Origin: JBFXAM01 sp050184295
GTDB lineage: Bacteria; Planctomycetota; Phycisphaerae; UBA1845; Fen-1342
Direction of reading: 5' to 3'
Assembly: GCA_050184295.1 (NCBI GenBank)
Contig: JBFXAM010000001.1
Coordinates: 149,024 to 213,023, forward strand
DNA length: 64,000 nt
The translations under genes and the position numbers were made by a program. Under the pieces are notes generated by a model. It was not told where the DNA came from, ran no database searches, and saw only the letters and a list, made by a program, of their open reading frames with translations. This document shows positions 26,597-35,545 of the stretch, in pieces (the first letter of the stretch is position 1; each line of letters opens with the position of its first letter).

Positions 26597-26715
26597 GGTA
26601 GCGGGTCAGTTTCGCGGAACAGTAAATTTGAAAGGGTGATACGGGCGGCTCGCCCGCTCATGCCGAAGACACGGGCGAGACGCCCGTGCCACTCGGATCG
26701 AACTGACCCACTACC
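26597..26715. mobile_element. MITE-like element with 15-bp terminal inverted repeats
   Basis: Left end GGTAGCGGGTCAGTT (26597-26611) and right end AACTGACCCACTACC (26701-26715) are inverted copies with one mismatch. Between them are two perfect small hairpins, CGGGCGGCTCGCCCG (26642-26656) and ACGGGCGAGACGCCCGT (26671-26687). The 119-base unit encodes nothing and fills most of the gap between the membrane-protein gene and the sigma factor gene. No target-site duplication was evident by eye. Confidence 0.6.
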
Positions 26716-26805
26716 GTGCGGCACGCCGTCCGGAAACGCTTGCCGGGCCGCGTCCGGCGTGCAAGACATTTGTGAAGCGGCGACATGCGGTAAGTGAAAC
26801 GCGAC

Positions 26806-27429
26806 ATGAGCCGCTCAGAGCCGCGAGCCGCCGATCCGACGTCAGCGCGTCCTCCGACGGATGTCGCCGGAGACTTTGCGCGCCAGTTCGACGAGTCCTT
26901 TCGTGCGCTCTGGCTGGTGGCCATCGGCGTCGTGCGCGACGCGGGCTGGGCCGAGGACGTGGTTCAGGAGGCGGCGATCATCGGCCTCGGAAAACGCGAC
27001 GAGTTTCGGCCCGGAAGCAACTTTCGCGCCTGGATGGCCCAGATCGTCCGCAACGTCGCGCTGAATTACGCCCGGCGCGAGAAGCGACGCCGCTCGCAAT
27101 CGCTCGGCGGCCCCGATGCGGACGCGGCCGAGCGCGTCTCCGCGGGCGAGCTCGGCAGCGGCAACTATCACCTGTCGCCGCGCGGCCATCTTTCCTCGGA
27201 CCAGGAGCACTTCGACGATCGCGTGGTGGCGGCCCTGCGCGGCGTGTCGGACACGGCGCGGGCGTGCCTCCTGCTGCGCACCGTCGAGGGGCTCGAGTAT
27301 TCCGAGATTGCAGCGATGCTGGAGATACCACCCGGGACTGCGATGAGCCACGTCCATCGAACCCGTATCTACCTGCGCGAGCGCCTGGCAAGCGACTCGG
27401 CGAAGCTGCCGCCGGAGGGCACCGCATGA
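26806..27429 (+). CDS. ECF-type RNA polymerase sigma factor
   Basis: 207 residues. Region 2: FDESFRALWLVAIGVVRDAGWAEDVVQEAAIIGL and FRAWMAQIVRNVALNYARREKRR. Region 4: LRGVSDTARACLLLRTVEGLEYSEIAAMLEIPPGTAMSHVHRTRIYL. The long linker (~55 residues) is typical of planctomycete ECF groups. ATG at 26806 was chosen; a GTG at 26794 is in frame. Neither has a good ribosome binding site. The stop overlaps the ATG of the next gene (ATGA), so the anti-sigma gene is translationally coupled. Confidence 0.92.
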   Translation: MSRSEPRAADPTSARPPTDVAGDFARQFDESFRALWLVAIGVVRDAGWAEDVVQEAAIIGLGKRDEFRPGSNFRAWMAQIVRNVALNYARREKRRRSQSLGGPDADAAERVSAGELGSGNYHLSPRGHLSSDQEHFDDRVVAALRGVSDTARACLLLRTVEGLEYSEIAAMLEIPPGTAMSHVHRTRIYLRERLASDSAKLPPEGTA

Positions 27430-28304
27430 CCGGGCGCCACGAGCCGGCGAAGTTCGCAGAGCTCGATCGCTATCTTGACGGCCAACTCGACGCCGCCGAG
27501 CGCAGCGCGTTCGAGCGGCGGCTCGCGACGGACGCGGAGCTGCGCGCGGCGGTTGACCGACAGCACGCGATCGACGCATCGCTGCGCCGGAGTTTCGCCG
27601 CCCCGGATGCCGCCGCGCTGCTGGACCGCGCGCTGGCGAACGGTCGGACGAACGAACGCACGCCGGCGAAGAAGCCCGCCCCCGCCGCGACGCGCATGGC
27701 GTTGATCCGGCGCTATTCGGCGGCCGCCGCCATCATCATCATCGTGACCGGCGCCGGTCTCTGGATCGGCACGGAGATCGACGACTGGTCGTATCGCTGG
27801 AACGCGCCGCCGCCGCCGAAGAAGCTGACCATGCCGCAGGTCTACTTCCAGAAGATCGGCGACGGGTTCAAGCCCGACTGGCTGTGCGAGAACGACCAGC
27901 AATTCGCGTCGACGTTCTACTTCCGGCTCGGCGAAGGTCTGCTGCTCACCAGCCCGCTGCCGAGCGACGTCAAGGTGCTCGGCATTGGCTACGCGTACGT
28001 GCTCTCCGAGCGCACGACGTATGTGATGGCAGACGTGCACGGCGACAAAGTGCTCGTGTTCGTCGATAAGAACGTCAACGCGCTGCCCGAGGGTGGCGAG
28101 TGGTGTGGAAACGAAGTCCGCATGTTCGAGCGCAAGATCGGACCGCTTGTTCTTTACGAGGCCTCGACGCTGCGCGAACCACAGATGCTGGAGCTCTTCT
28201 ACATTCCGGTCATGCCCGAGGAGTGGAAGCTGGCGGGCCCCTACGGGCCGGCGTTGACCGCACCCACCACCGCGCCGACACCGCCGACTGCGCCGCCGCC
28301 GTAG
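27426..28304 (+). CDS. anti-sigma factor-like membrane protein
   Basis: 292 residues. The N-terminal part (FAELDRYLDGQLDAAERSAFERRLATDAELRAA) is the helical anti-sigma segment seen in planctomycete partners of ECF factors. A transmembrane helix lies at ~100-117 (YSAAAAIIIIVTGAGLWIG). The outer domain (~120-270) is of unknown fold and contains two Cys residues, one in DWLCENDQQ and one in GEWCGNEV. The tail is Pro/Thr-rich. It overlaps the sigma gene by four bases, and by position it should hold that sigma factor inactive until an envelope signal arrives. Confidence 0.78.
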   Translation: MTGRHEPAKFAELDRYLDGQLDAAERSAFERRLATDAELRAAVDRQHAIDASLRRSFAAPDAAALLDRALANGRTNERTPAKKPAPAATRMALIRRYSAAAAIIIIVTGAGLWIGTEIDDWSYRWNAPPPPKKLTMPQVYFQKIGDGFKPDWLCENDQQFASTFYFRLGEGLLLTSPLPSDVKVLGIGYAYVLSERTTYVMADVHGDKVLVFVDKNVNALPEGGEWCGNEVRMFERKIGPLVLYEASTLREPQMLELFYIPVMPEEWKLAGPYGPALTAPTTAPTPPTAPPP

Positions 28305-28383
28305 GCGCCGGCCGCAACCGCCGCGGACCGGCTTCGGCATCGCCACGCGACCGCGATACCGCGACCGCGTGCACCGCGCGCGA

Positions 28384-28389
28384 TACCAT
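28384..28389 (+). promoter_or_regulatory. candidate -10 box for a leaderless start (rsmG)
   Basis: TACCAT, then six bases (TTCCGC), then the ATG at 28396. No ribosome binding site precedes this ATG. Confidence 0.4.
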
Positions 28390-28395
28390 TTCCGC

Positions 28396-29100
28396 ATGAC
28401 GCACGCCGAGGTTTGCGACGCGGGTTTCGCCATCGAGCGCGCGGCCCACGCGCGCCTCGAGCACTTCATCGCGCTGCTGCTGGCCGAAAACGAGCGCGCG
28501 AACCTGACGGCGGCGCGCGACGCCGCGACGCTCTGGCGGGCGCACGTGCTCGACAGCCTGGCGCTGATGCCCCAACTTCGAGAGGCGCGCGTCGGACGGC
28601 TGATCGACGTGGGCTGCGGCGGTGGGTTGCCGGGGCTGCCGCTGGCGTGTGCGCTGCCCGCGCTCGCGGTGACGCTGTTGGACGCGACCGGCAAGAAGGT
28701 CGCCGCGGTCGAGCGCATCGCCGCGGCGCTGGGGCTGGCGAACGTGCGAGGCATCCACGCCCGCGCGGAAGAGGCGGCGCACGACGCGGCGTTGCGCGAG
28801 AGCTTCGATGCGGCGGTCGCGCGGGCGGTCGCGCCGCTCGCCGTACTGATCGAGTATTGCGCCGGGTTCGTGCGGCCGATGGGGTGGCTGTGGTTCATGA
28901 AAACGCGCAGCGCGCTCGAGATCGAGATTCCCGCGGCGGCGTCGGCCGCAAAGGCCTGCGGCGTCGAACTCCGCGACGCACGGGATTACGCGTTGCCCGG
29001 CGAAGCCCCGGGACGCGCCATTCTGGCGTGTCAAAGGACGCGGGCACTCGATCCGCGGTTGCCGCGCCGGGCGGGCGCCGCGACCCGCAGGACGCTGTAG
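28396..29100 (+). CDS. rsmG: 16S rRNA (guanine-N7) methyltransferase
   Basis: SAM-dependent enzyme that methylates G527 of 16S rRNA. 234 residues, close to family length. Motifs: FIALLLAENERANLTAARD near the N-terminus, HVLDSLALMPQL, the SAM-binding loop RLIDVGCGGGLPGLPLA, VTLLDATGKKVAAVERIA, and FDAAVARAVAPLAVLIEYC. The last 25 residues are Arg-rich and variable. Elsewhere rsmG often sits beside mnmG or parA; not here. ATG at 28396 is preferred over an in-frame upstream GTG because it places the start six bases after a TANNNT box. Confidence 0.92.
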   Translation: MTHAEVCDAGFAIERAAHARLEHFIALLLAENERANLTAARDAATLWRAHVLDSLALMPQLREARVGRLIDVGCGGGLPGLPLACALPALAVTLLDATGKKVAAVERIAAALGLANVRGIHARAEEAAHDAALRESFDAAVARAVAPLAVLIEYCAGFVRPMGWLWFMKTRSALEIEIPAAASAAKACGVELRDARDYALPGEAPGRAILACQRTRALDPRLPRRAGAATRRTL

Positions 29101-29126
29101 GTCACGGCCAAAGGATGTCGCCGCGA

Positions 29127-29885
29127 TCAGCGGTTCTGCGAAAGCACCTGAAACAGCCGCACGACGCCGGCGGCCAGCAGCGACACGATGAGCAAGAACA
29201 GGAGCATGCCGATCGCGAAGCCGAGGATCGGCCAGCTGTCGAGCACGAATTCGCGCACTGCGGGCGCGAGCGACGCGAGCACGCCGACGACGAGGCCGCC
29301 GAGCAGGATCGCGGCGAGCGTTCCGCGGCGGTTGCCTTCGATCGGCGCCATGCGGACGGTCAGACAGACGGCGAGGTAGAGGAAGAGCGCGTTCTGCCAG
29401 TGGAGCAGGTTGCTTTCGAGTACGGCGGCGAGCATGGTCTGGGCGAGCGTGATGCCGCTGCGCAGCAGTTCCCAGGTTTCGTCGAGCGACGACGGGAGGC
29501 GCTGCGCGACCTGCACGGCGCCCTCCGCGGCAAGCGCCGGCAGCACGTCGCCGCCCAGCCAGCGGCTGGCGAGATACAAACCGGCGCAACAGGTGGTGAG
29601 CGGGAGCAGGCCGACGACGATGGCGCCGATGATGGGAATGCGGGGCGTTTCGGGCGTGTCGGTCTTGGGCTCGCCGGACTTGTCGTCGCTCATCAACACG
29701 GTGTTGCGGATCGGGTTGCCGGTGATGAGCAACCCGACGACGTGGCCGATCGTGGCGGCGAGCGTTCCGGGAAGCAGCAGGCTGTTGACCGCCCGCGGCT
29801 TCAGCAAGCCGCTCCAGATGCTGTGAATTCCCCAGGCACAGAAAACGGCCACAAACAGCCAGAAGGTGAGGGCGGCGTAGAGCAT
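29127..29885 (-). CDS. multi-pass membrane protein of unknown function
   Basis: 252 residues with about six hydrophobic segments (ALTFWLFVAVFCAWGIHSIW, IIGAIVVGLLPLTTCCAGLYLA, ILGFAIGMLLFLLIVSLLAAGVV). A polar loop DDKSGEPKTDTPE lies after the second segment. No known family was recognised. GAGGTGG seven bases upstream supports the ATG at 29885. It is divergent from the MazG-like gene; see the shared -10-like element between them. Its 3' end is convergent with rsmG. Confidence 0.75.
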   Translation of the reverse strand: MLYAALTFWLFVAVFCAWGIHSIWSGLLKPRAVNSLLLPGTLAATIGHVVGLLITGNPIRNTVLMSDDKSGEPKTDTPETPRIPIIGAIVVGLLPLTTCCAGLYLASRWLGGDVLPALAAEGAVQVAQRLPSSLDETWELLRSGITLAQTMLAAVLESNLLHWQNALFLYLAVCLTVRMAPIEGNRRGTLAAILLGGLVVGVLASLAPAVREFVLDSWPILGFAIGMLLFLLIVSLLAAGVVRLFQVLSQNR

Positions 29886-29971
29886 GGTTCCACCTCGCGT
29901 GCCGCGTGTATCCGCCGGCCAATCGAGGCCGCGGCCGGTTGCCGCCGCGCTCCGTCGCGGCAGGTCGCGAG

Positions 29972-29978
29972 TATCATA
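29972..29978. promoter_or_regulatory. overlapping divergent -10-like boxes
   Basis: The plus strand reads TATCAT (29972-29977) and the minus strand TATGAT (29978-29973) in the same seven bases, midway between the divergent starts at 29885 and 30068 (about 90 bases to each). No -35 boxes were recognised. Such symmetrical -10 elements can fire in both directions. Confidence 0.35.
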
Positions 29979-30067
29979 ACGCGTGCGGCGTGTGCGGCAC
30001 GCCCGCGCGGCGGCGGGCGACACCGAACGCGCCTCCGCGAGCGGCACGAATCCAACCGGGAGGCACC

Positions 30068-30361
30068 GTGCAGATCCGCGAGTTTCAGCAATTGATCGAC
30101 CGCATGTACTCCGATCGCGACCGCGAGCGCGGACCGGCCAAGACGTTCATCTGGTTCGCCGAGGAATTCGGCGAGTTGGCGCGGGCGATCGCGCGGCGGG
30201 AGAAGGCGGACATGCCGGGTGAGTTCGCCGACGTGTTCGCGTGGCTCGTGACGCTCGCCAACGTCGAGGGCGTCGATCTTGAAGCCGCGATCGAGAAATT
30301 CGCGCGCGGCTGTCCGGGCTGCGGGGCGATGGTGTGTCACTGCGAGGAGAAGATGACATGA
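30068..30361 (+). CDS. MazG-like nucleotide pyrophosphohydrolase domain protein
   Basis: 97 residues. The single MazG-like all-alpha domain hydrolyses (d)NTPs to the monophosphate in this superfamily. Seen here are FQQLIDRMYSDRDRERGPAK, the metal-binding ExxE pattern in WFAEEFGELARAI, and the second acidic helix EFADVFAWLVTLANVEGVDL. The C-terminus has a Cys/His cluster, CPGCGAMVCHC, that looks like a small metal-binding knuckle. GTG is the start, with GGGAGG four bases upstream. The stop overlaps the following ATG (ATGA), coupling it to the DUF1570-like gene. Confidence 0.87.
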   Translation: MQIREFQQLIDRMYSDRDRERGPAKTFIWFAEEFGELARAIARREKADMPGEFADVFAWLVTLANVEGVDLEAAIEKFARGCPGCGAMVCHCEEKMT

Positions 30362-31662
30362 GCGCGAACCGCGGCAAACCGCCCAAACAAGGCCGTCGCG
30401 CGCTAGCGCTTTTCGTCGTCGCGCTGGCGGCCGCGACCGCATTGGGGCAGGCCGGCCTGCGCCGCTACGAGACTCGGTATTACGACCTCTACACCGACCT
30501 CGACCGCGACACGATGCGCGAAGCCGCCATGCGCATCACCACCATGGCCGAGGAGTATTACCGCCGGACGCGCGGCTTCGCGGGCGAAGTCGGCGAAAAG
30601 CTGCCGTTCTATCTGTTCCGCGACGTCGACGACTACATGAGCAACGGCGGCCCGATGGGCACGATCGGCGTATTCAACGGCCGGCGCCTGATGGCGATCG
30701 CCGGGCCGATTGCCGGCGACCAGACCTGGCACACGGTTCAGCACGAGGGCTTTCATCAGTTCGTCCACGCGGTCATCGGCGGCGACATCCCCATCTGGGC
30801 CAACGAGGGGCTGGCCGAGTACTTCGGCGAAGGCGAATGGAGCGGCGACGGCTTCTATAGCGGCCTGGTGCCGCCGAAACGACTGAAACGCCTGCGCGAG
30901 CGCCTGGCGCGCGACGAAATGAAGTCGCTGAAGGAGATGATGCTGCTGCCGCACGCCGTCTGGAATGCCGAAATCAGCGGCGCGAACTATGACCAGGCCT
31001 GGTCGATGGTGCACTTTCTCGCGCACGCCGAGGACGGCAAGTATGCCAAGCCGTTTCACGCGTTCCTGCGGCAGGTGAGCCACGGCGCGAAGTGGGACGC
31101 GGCGTGGTCGCGCAACTTTGGCCGGGACGTGACGGCGTTTGAGTCGCGCTGGCGCGACTGGTGGAAGGGCCTGCCGGACGACCCGACCGCCGATCGCCTT
31201 GCGGAGTGGCAGGTGGCCACGTTGACCAGTTTTTTTGCGCGGGCGGCAAGCCAGCGCCAGTATTTCGAGGATGCGAACGTGTTCTTTGCGGCGGCGCGCG
31301 AGAACGCGCTCAAGGCGCACGCCGACGACTGGTTGCCGCGGACGCTGCTGAACCGGGCCTTGCAGGGCGTCGAGACGGTCGGGGAGTGGAGCGTCGACAA
31401 GGGCGCCGGCGGACGCAAGCTCGTGCTCCAGCGCAGCGACGGGCTGACGCTGGTCGGCTCGCACACACTGCGCGGCGGGCGTGTGAAGGACGTGATTGTG
31501 AAGCCGATGAAAGCCGGCAAGGAGGCACGAAAGGACAAGCCCACCGCGGCGCCGCGCGACGATCCCGAGGCGGCCGGCGACGACGCGGACGACGCGCCGG
31601 CGGACGCCAAACCCGGCAGCAACGCAGAGCCGAAGAACCGTGCGAACAAAGGTGGCGGTTGA
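30358..31662 (+). CDS. secreted gluzincin-type metallopeptidase-like protein (DUF1570-like)
   Basis: 434 residues. After a signal-anchor (ALALFVVALAAATALG) the domain shows the zinc motif HEGFHQFVH, followed about 20 residues later by the second ligand in ANEGLAEYFGEG, the gluzincin arrangement. This matches the DUF1570/peptidase-MA-like families frequent in planctomycetes, whose substrates are unknown. The last 60 residues are Lys/Asp/Ala-rich and low in complexity. The gene starts inside the stop of the MazG-like gene, a coupling with no obvious functional reason. Confidence 0.82.
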   Translation: MSANRGKPPKQGRRALALFVVALAAATALGQAGLRRYETRYYDLYTDLDRDTMREAAMRITTMAEEYYRRTRGFAGEVGEKLPFYLFRDVDDYMSNGGPMGTIGVFNGRRLMAIAGPIAGDQTWHTVQHEGFHQFVHAVIGGDIPIWANEGLAEYFGEGEWSGDGFYSGLVPPKRLKRLRERLARDEMKSLKEMMLLPHAVWNAEISGANYDQAWSMVHFLAHAEDGKYAKPFHAFLRQVSHGAKWDAAWSRNFGRDVTAFESRWRDWWKGLPDDPTADRLAEWQVATLTSFFARAASQRQYFEDANVFFAAARENALKAHADDWLPRTLLNRALQGVETVGEWSVDKGAGGRKLVLQRSDGLTLVGSHTLRGGRVKDVIVKPMKAGKEARKDKPTAAPRDDPEAAGDDADDAPADAKPGSNAEPKNRANKGGG

Positions 31663-31787
31663 GCGTGGACTCGCGTGGCCCTTCGGGGTGCGCGAACAAC
31701 GAACCTCGCGCTCTGCGGGTTTCGGTCAACGCGCGACGTTCACCCCGCGCGACGCTCCCTCGCCCCGGCGGGGCTGAAGCAGAGCAC

Positions 31788-32753
31788 TCACGTCACTGGC
31801 GTCAACGCCGGGCGACCCAGCAATACCGCGACGATGTTCTCCGCGGCCAGTTTCGCCATCGCGCCGCGCGTCTGCGTGGTGGCGCTGCCGAGGTGCGGCA
31901 GCAGCGTGACATTCGGCAGATCGAGCAGCGCGGGGTGAACGCGCGGCTCTTCCTCGTAGACGTCGAGACCGGCAGCCGCGATTGTGCCGGTGCGAAGCGC
32001 GTCCGCGAGTGCGGGCTCGTCGACGAGCGGGCCGCGCGCGGTGTTGATGAGAATCGCGGTGCGCTTCATGCGCACGAACTGCGACCGGCTGAACAGGTGT
32101 CGATTCTCCGGGCGCATAGGCGCGTGCAGCGAAACGATGTCGGATGACTCGACCAGCGCGTCGAAGTCGACGCGCTGCGCGCCGACCGTGTGCTCAAGCT
32201 CGGCGTTCGTGCGTGGATGGGCATAGACGACGCGCAGGCCGAAAGCGGCGGCCCGCAGCGCGACCGCGGTCCCGATTCGTCCGGCGCCCACGATGCCGAG
32301 TGTCGCGCCGCGCAACTCGAGCCCGAGCATCTGCGTCGGCGCCCAACCCGTCCAGCGCCCCGCGCGGACCAGGCGATCGCCCTCGGCAATGCGGCGCGCC
32401 GTCGCGAGCAGCAGTGCCCACGTCAGGTCGGCAGTCGTGTCGGTGAGCACGCCGGGCGTGTTCGTGACCACAACGCCGCGTCGGTGGCACGCGGCGAGGT
32501 CGACGTTTTCGTATCCAACGGCGCAGTTTGCGACCACGCGCAGCCCGTCGCCGACGCCCGCCAGCACGCCTTCTTCGACGCGATCGCGAAACGCGCACAG
32601 GATGCCCCCGACGCCGCGCGCGCGGGCGGCGAATTCACCCGGCGCAAACGGCGTATCCGAGTCGTGAACGTCGACCTGGAAGCCGGCGTCGCGCAGGACG
32701 GCCGCTGCGACTTCGGGAAACCGGCGGGTAATGAGCACGCGAATCATCGGCAT
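31788..32753 (-). CDS. D-isomer-specific 2-hydroxyacid dehydrogenase (glyoxylate/hydroxypyruvate reductase-like)
   Basis: 321 residues. NAD(P)-dependent reduction of a 2-oxoacid such as glyoxylate or hydroxypyruvate. Motifs: VANCAVGYENVDL and VVVTNTPGVLTDTTADL in the substrate domain, the dinucleotide fold LGIVGAGRIGTAVA, the catalytic Arg in LINTARGPLVDE, Glu in GLDVYEEEP and His in NVTLLPHLGSAT. AAAGGA upstream fits the ATG at 32753. It is a single-gene unit, so the substrate is inferred only from family resemblance. Confidence 0.92.
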   Translation of the reverse strand: MPMIRVLITRRFPEVAAAVLRDAGFQVDVHDSDTPFAPGEFAARARGVGGILCAFRDRVEEGVLAGVGDGLRVVANCAVGYENVDLAACHRRGVVVTNTPGVLTDTTADLTWALLLATARRIAEGDRLVRAGRWTGWAPTQMLGLELRGATLGIVGAGRIGTAVALRAAAFGLRVVYAHPRTNAELEHTVGAQRVDFDALVESSDIVSLHAPMRPENRHLFSRSQFVRMKRTAILINTARGPLVDEPALADALRTGTIAAAGLDVYEEEPRVHPALLDLPNVTLLPHLGSATTQTRGAMAKLAAENIVAVLLGRPALTPVT

Positions 32754-32828
32754 GGCGGGCGGATCCTTTCGGGCCGTTGCATTCGGGCGGACCTCGATGG
32801 TTGTGCCCCTGGCAGCGCGGGATTCTGC

Positions 32829-33584
<756 letters not shown>

Positions 33585-33653
33585 GGCTGGACGCTCGCTT
33601 TCGCGCTCGGACGGATGGCGATGCGCCGCGCATGGAGCCGCCCGCGATCCCAT

Positions 33654-33661
33654 TCTATACT
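33654..33661. promoter_or_regulatory. overlapping divergent -10-like boxes between yggS-type gene and cdaA
   Basis: The plus strand has TATACT (33656-33661), ending nine bases before the cdaA ATG, so the cdaA mRNA would have almost no leader. The minus strand reads TATAGA (33659-33654), giving a ~60-base leader for the YggS gene if its TTG start is right. No -35 element was recognised on either strand. Confidence 0.4.
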
Positions 33662-33670
33662 CTGCGCGCG

Positions 33671-35512
33671 ATGCCGACCTGGTTAACCGCACTCTTCGAA
33701 CGTCTCACGAGCGACGCGTACGAGCCGTTCGCGCTGATTGTCGAGCTGCTGCTGATCGCGCTCTCGGTCAACTGGTGCGCGAGCGTCTTGCAGGGCACGC
33801 GCGGCACGCGCCCGCTCCGCGGACTGCTCACCGTTCTGGTCGTCGCGACACTCGTCGTCCGCGTGCTCGCGGTGCAGTTCGACTGGGTGCGGCTCGAACT
33901 GCTCTATCGCTACTTCCTTTTTGGCATGGCGTTCGTCGCCCTGATCGCGTTTCAACCCGAGCTGCGCCGCGCCGTGATCCGCGCCGGCGACATGCGGTTG
34001 CCGCGGCGTGGGGCGCGCGAGTCGAAGTGGCTGACGGAGCTGGTGAAGGCGGTGGGACAGCTCGCGAAGAACCGCCACGGCGCGCTGGTCGCGATCCAAC
34101 GCAGCGTCGGGCTGCACGGGTGGGCGGAAAACGGGACGCTCATCAACGCCGACGTGTCGCAGAACCTGCTCACGTCCGTGTTTTATCCCAACACGGCGTT
34201 GCACGACCTGGGCGTGATCATCGCCGACGACCGCATCGTTGCCGCGAACTGCCAATTCCCGCTCGCGCAGGGCGACGAGTTCGACCTGGCGCTCGGCAGC
34301 CGCCACCTCGCGGCGCTGGGGCTGAGTTACGAGACGGACGCGCTGGTTGTCGTCGTATCCGAGGAGACCGGGCAGATCTCCGTTGCCGACAACGGGCATC
34401 TCGTGCGCGTCGCTTCGCTCGAAGAGCTGACCGAGCAGATCGCGCGCCGGCTGCGCATCGACGCAGCGCTGGCCGGACGCCGGGCGCTCCGCTGGCGCCG
34501 CACACTGCGGCGGGCGGCGGTCGTGGTGCCGCTCACGCTGATCGTCTGGTACCTCGCGGATCAGGCCACGCAGATCACGGCGGACGGCATCCCGGTCGAG
34601 CTGGCCGCAATCGTGCCTCCCGGCCGCGTGGTCGATCTCATCGAGCCGGCGAATCGCATGTTCACGGTGAGCGTGCGCGGTTCGACGCGGGCGATCGAGC
34701 GGCTGCGGCGCGAAACCAGTCGCGAGCCCTTGCGCGTCGAATGGGCGCTGCCGGAGAGCTACGTCGCAAGCGACGACGAGCGCGGCGCGGGGCCGCGCGA
34801 GTACACGTTGCCGGCGGACGAGTTCCTCGACCGCAGCGCGGCGCTGCGCGCCCGGGGCGCCAGTGTTCAGCAGGTTCTGCCGGCGCGGCTCACCTTCACG
34901 GTGGATCGCGTCGTGACGTTCAGCGCGCCGATCCGCATCAGCGACAGCCCCGGAAGGCTCGCGGACGTCCGCATTCGTCCGGTCGAGGCGGTCGTCACGC
35001 TCCGCGCACACGACGCGGCGCGGATCGCCCCCGAGCAGCGCTTTGTCGAGGCGCGCTTGCGCGATCGCATCGCCAGCTTGCAGACCGACCGCCCGATCAC
35101 GCTCGAACGCGTTCCGCTCGAGCTAGTCGTGAACGGAATCCGCCCGATCGGGATCGATCCGCCGGAGGCGCAGATCACCTTCGTCATCGTCGAGCAGCGC
35201 GTGCGGCGCGTGCTGGCCGGTGTCACCGTACAGCTGATGCTCAGCCCGTCCCTGCTCCAGCGATACGATGTCGAGCTCGGCGATCCGAACGAACTGCGGT
35301 TGGAGCTCGAAGTGGAAGGCGATCGCTCGACGATCGATGCGCTGCGCCCCGCCGACGTCCGGGCCTTCGTCCCGCTCGGGCCGGAACTCGCGTCGACCGA
35401 CGGCGAGTTCCAGTCGCCGGAAGTGGTCATCGTTCTCCCCAGCGGCGTCAGCGCCGTCGGCCCCCCGCGGACGGTGCGCCTGCGGCTCCAGGAGCGCGCC
35501 GGCGCGCCCTGA
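33671..35512 (+). CDS. cdaA: CdaA-type diadenylate cyclase fused to CdaR (YbbR) domains
   Basis: 613 residues. Residues 1-95 hold three transmembrane helices, ~100-250 the DAC domain that makes c-di-AMP from two ATP, ~280-297 another transmembrane helix (RRAAVVVPLTLIVWYLADQA), and the rest YbbR-like beta repeats as in CdaR. In Firmicutes CdaA and its regulator CdaR are separate neighbouring genes; here they are one chain. The DAC core aligns well (NTALHD, VVSEETGQISVADNG) but the catalytic DGA motif reads DLG (179-181) and RHR reads RHL (211-213). So activity is uncertain. No ribosome binding site precedes the ATG; TATACT ends nine bases upstream. Confidence 0.88.
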   Translation: MPTWLTALFERLTSDAYEPFALIVELLLIALSVNWCASVLQGTRGTRPLRGLLTVLVVATLVVRVLAVQFDWVRLELLYRYFLFGMAFVALIAFQPELRRAVIRAGDMRLPRRGARESKWLTELVKAVGQLAKNRHGALVAIQRSVGLHGWAENGTLINADVSQNLLTSVFYPNTALHDLGVIIADDRIVAANCQFPLAQGDEFDLALGSRHLAALGLSYETDALVVVVSEETGQISVADNGHLVRVASLEELTEQIARRLRIDAALAGRRALRWRRTLRRAAVVVPLTLIVWYLADQATQITADGIPVELAAIVPPGRVVDLIEPANRMFTVSVRGSTRAIERLRRETSREPLRVEWALPESYVASDDERGAGPREYTLPADEFLDRSAALRARGASVQQVLPARLTFTVDRVVTFSAPIRISDSPGRLADVRIRPVEAVVTLRAHDAARIAPEQRFVEARLRDRIASLQTDRPITLERVPLELVVNGIRPIGIDPPEAQITFVIVEQRVRRVLAGVTVQLMLSPSLLQRYDVELGDPNELRLELEVEGDRSTIDALRPADVRAFVPLGPELASTDGEFQSPEVVIVLPSGVSAVGPPRTVRLRLQERAGAP

Positions 35513-35545
35513 GCGATTCATGCGCCGCACCCGGTCGCTGAGGCT

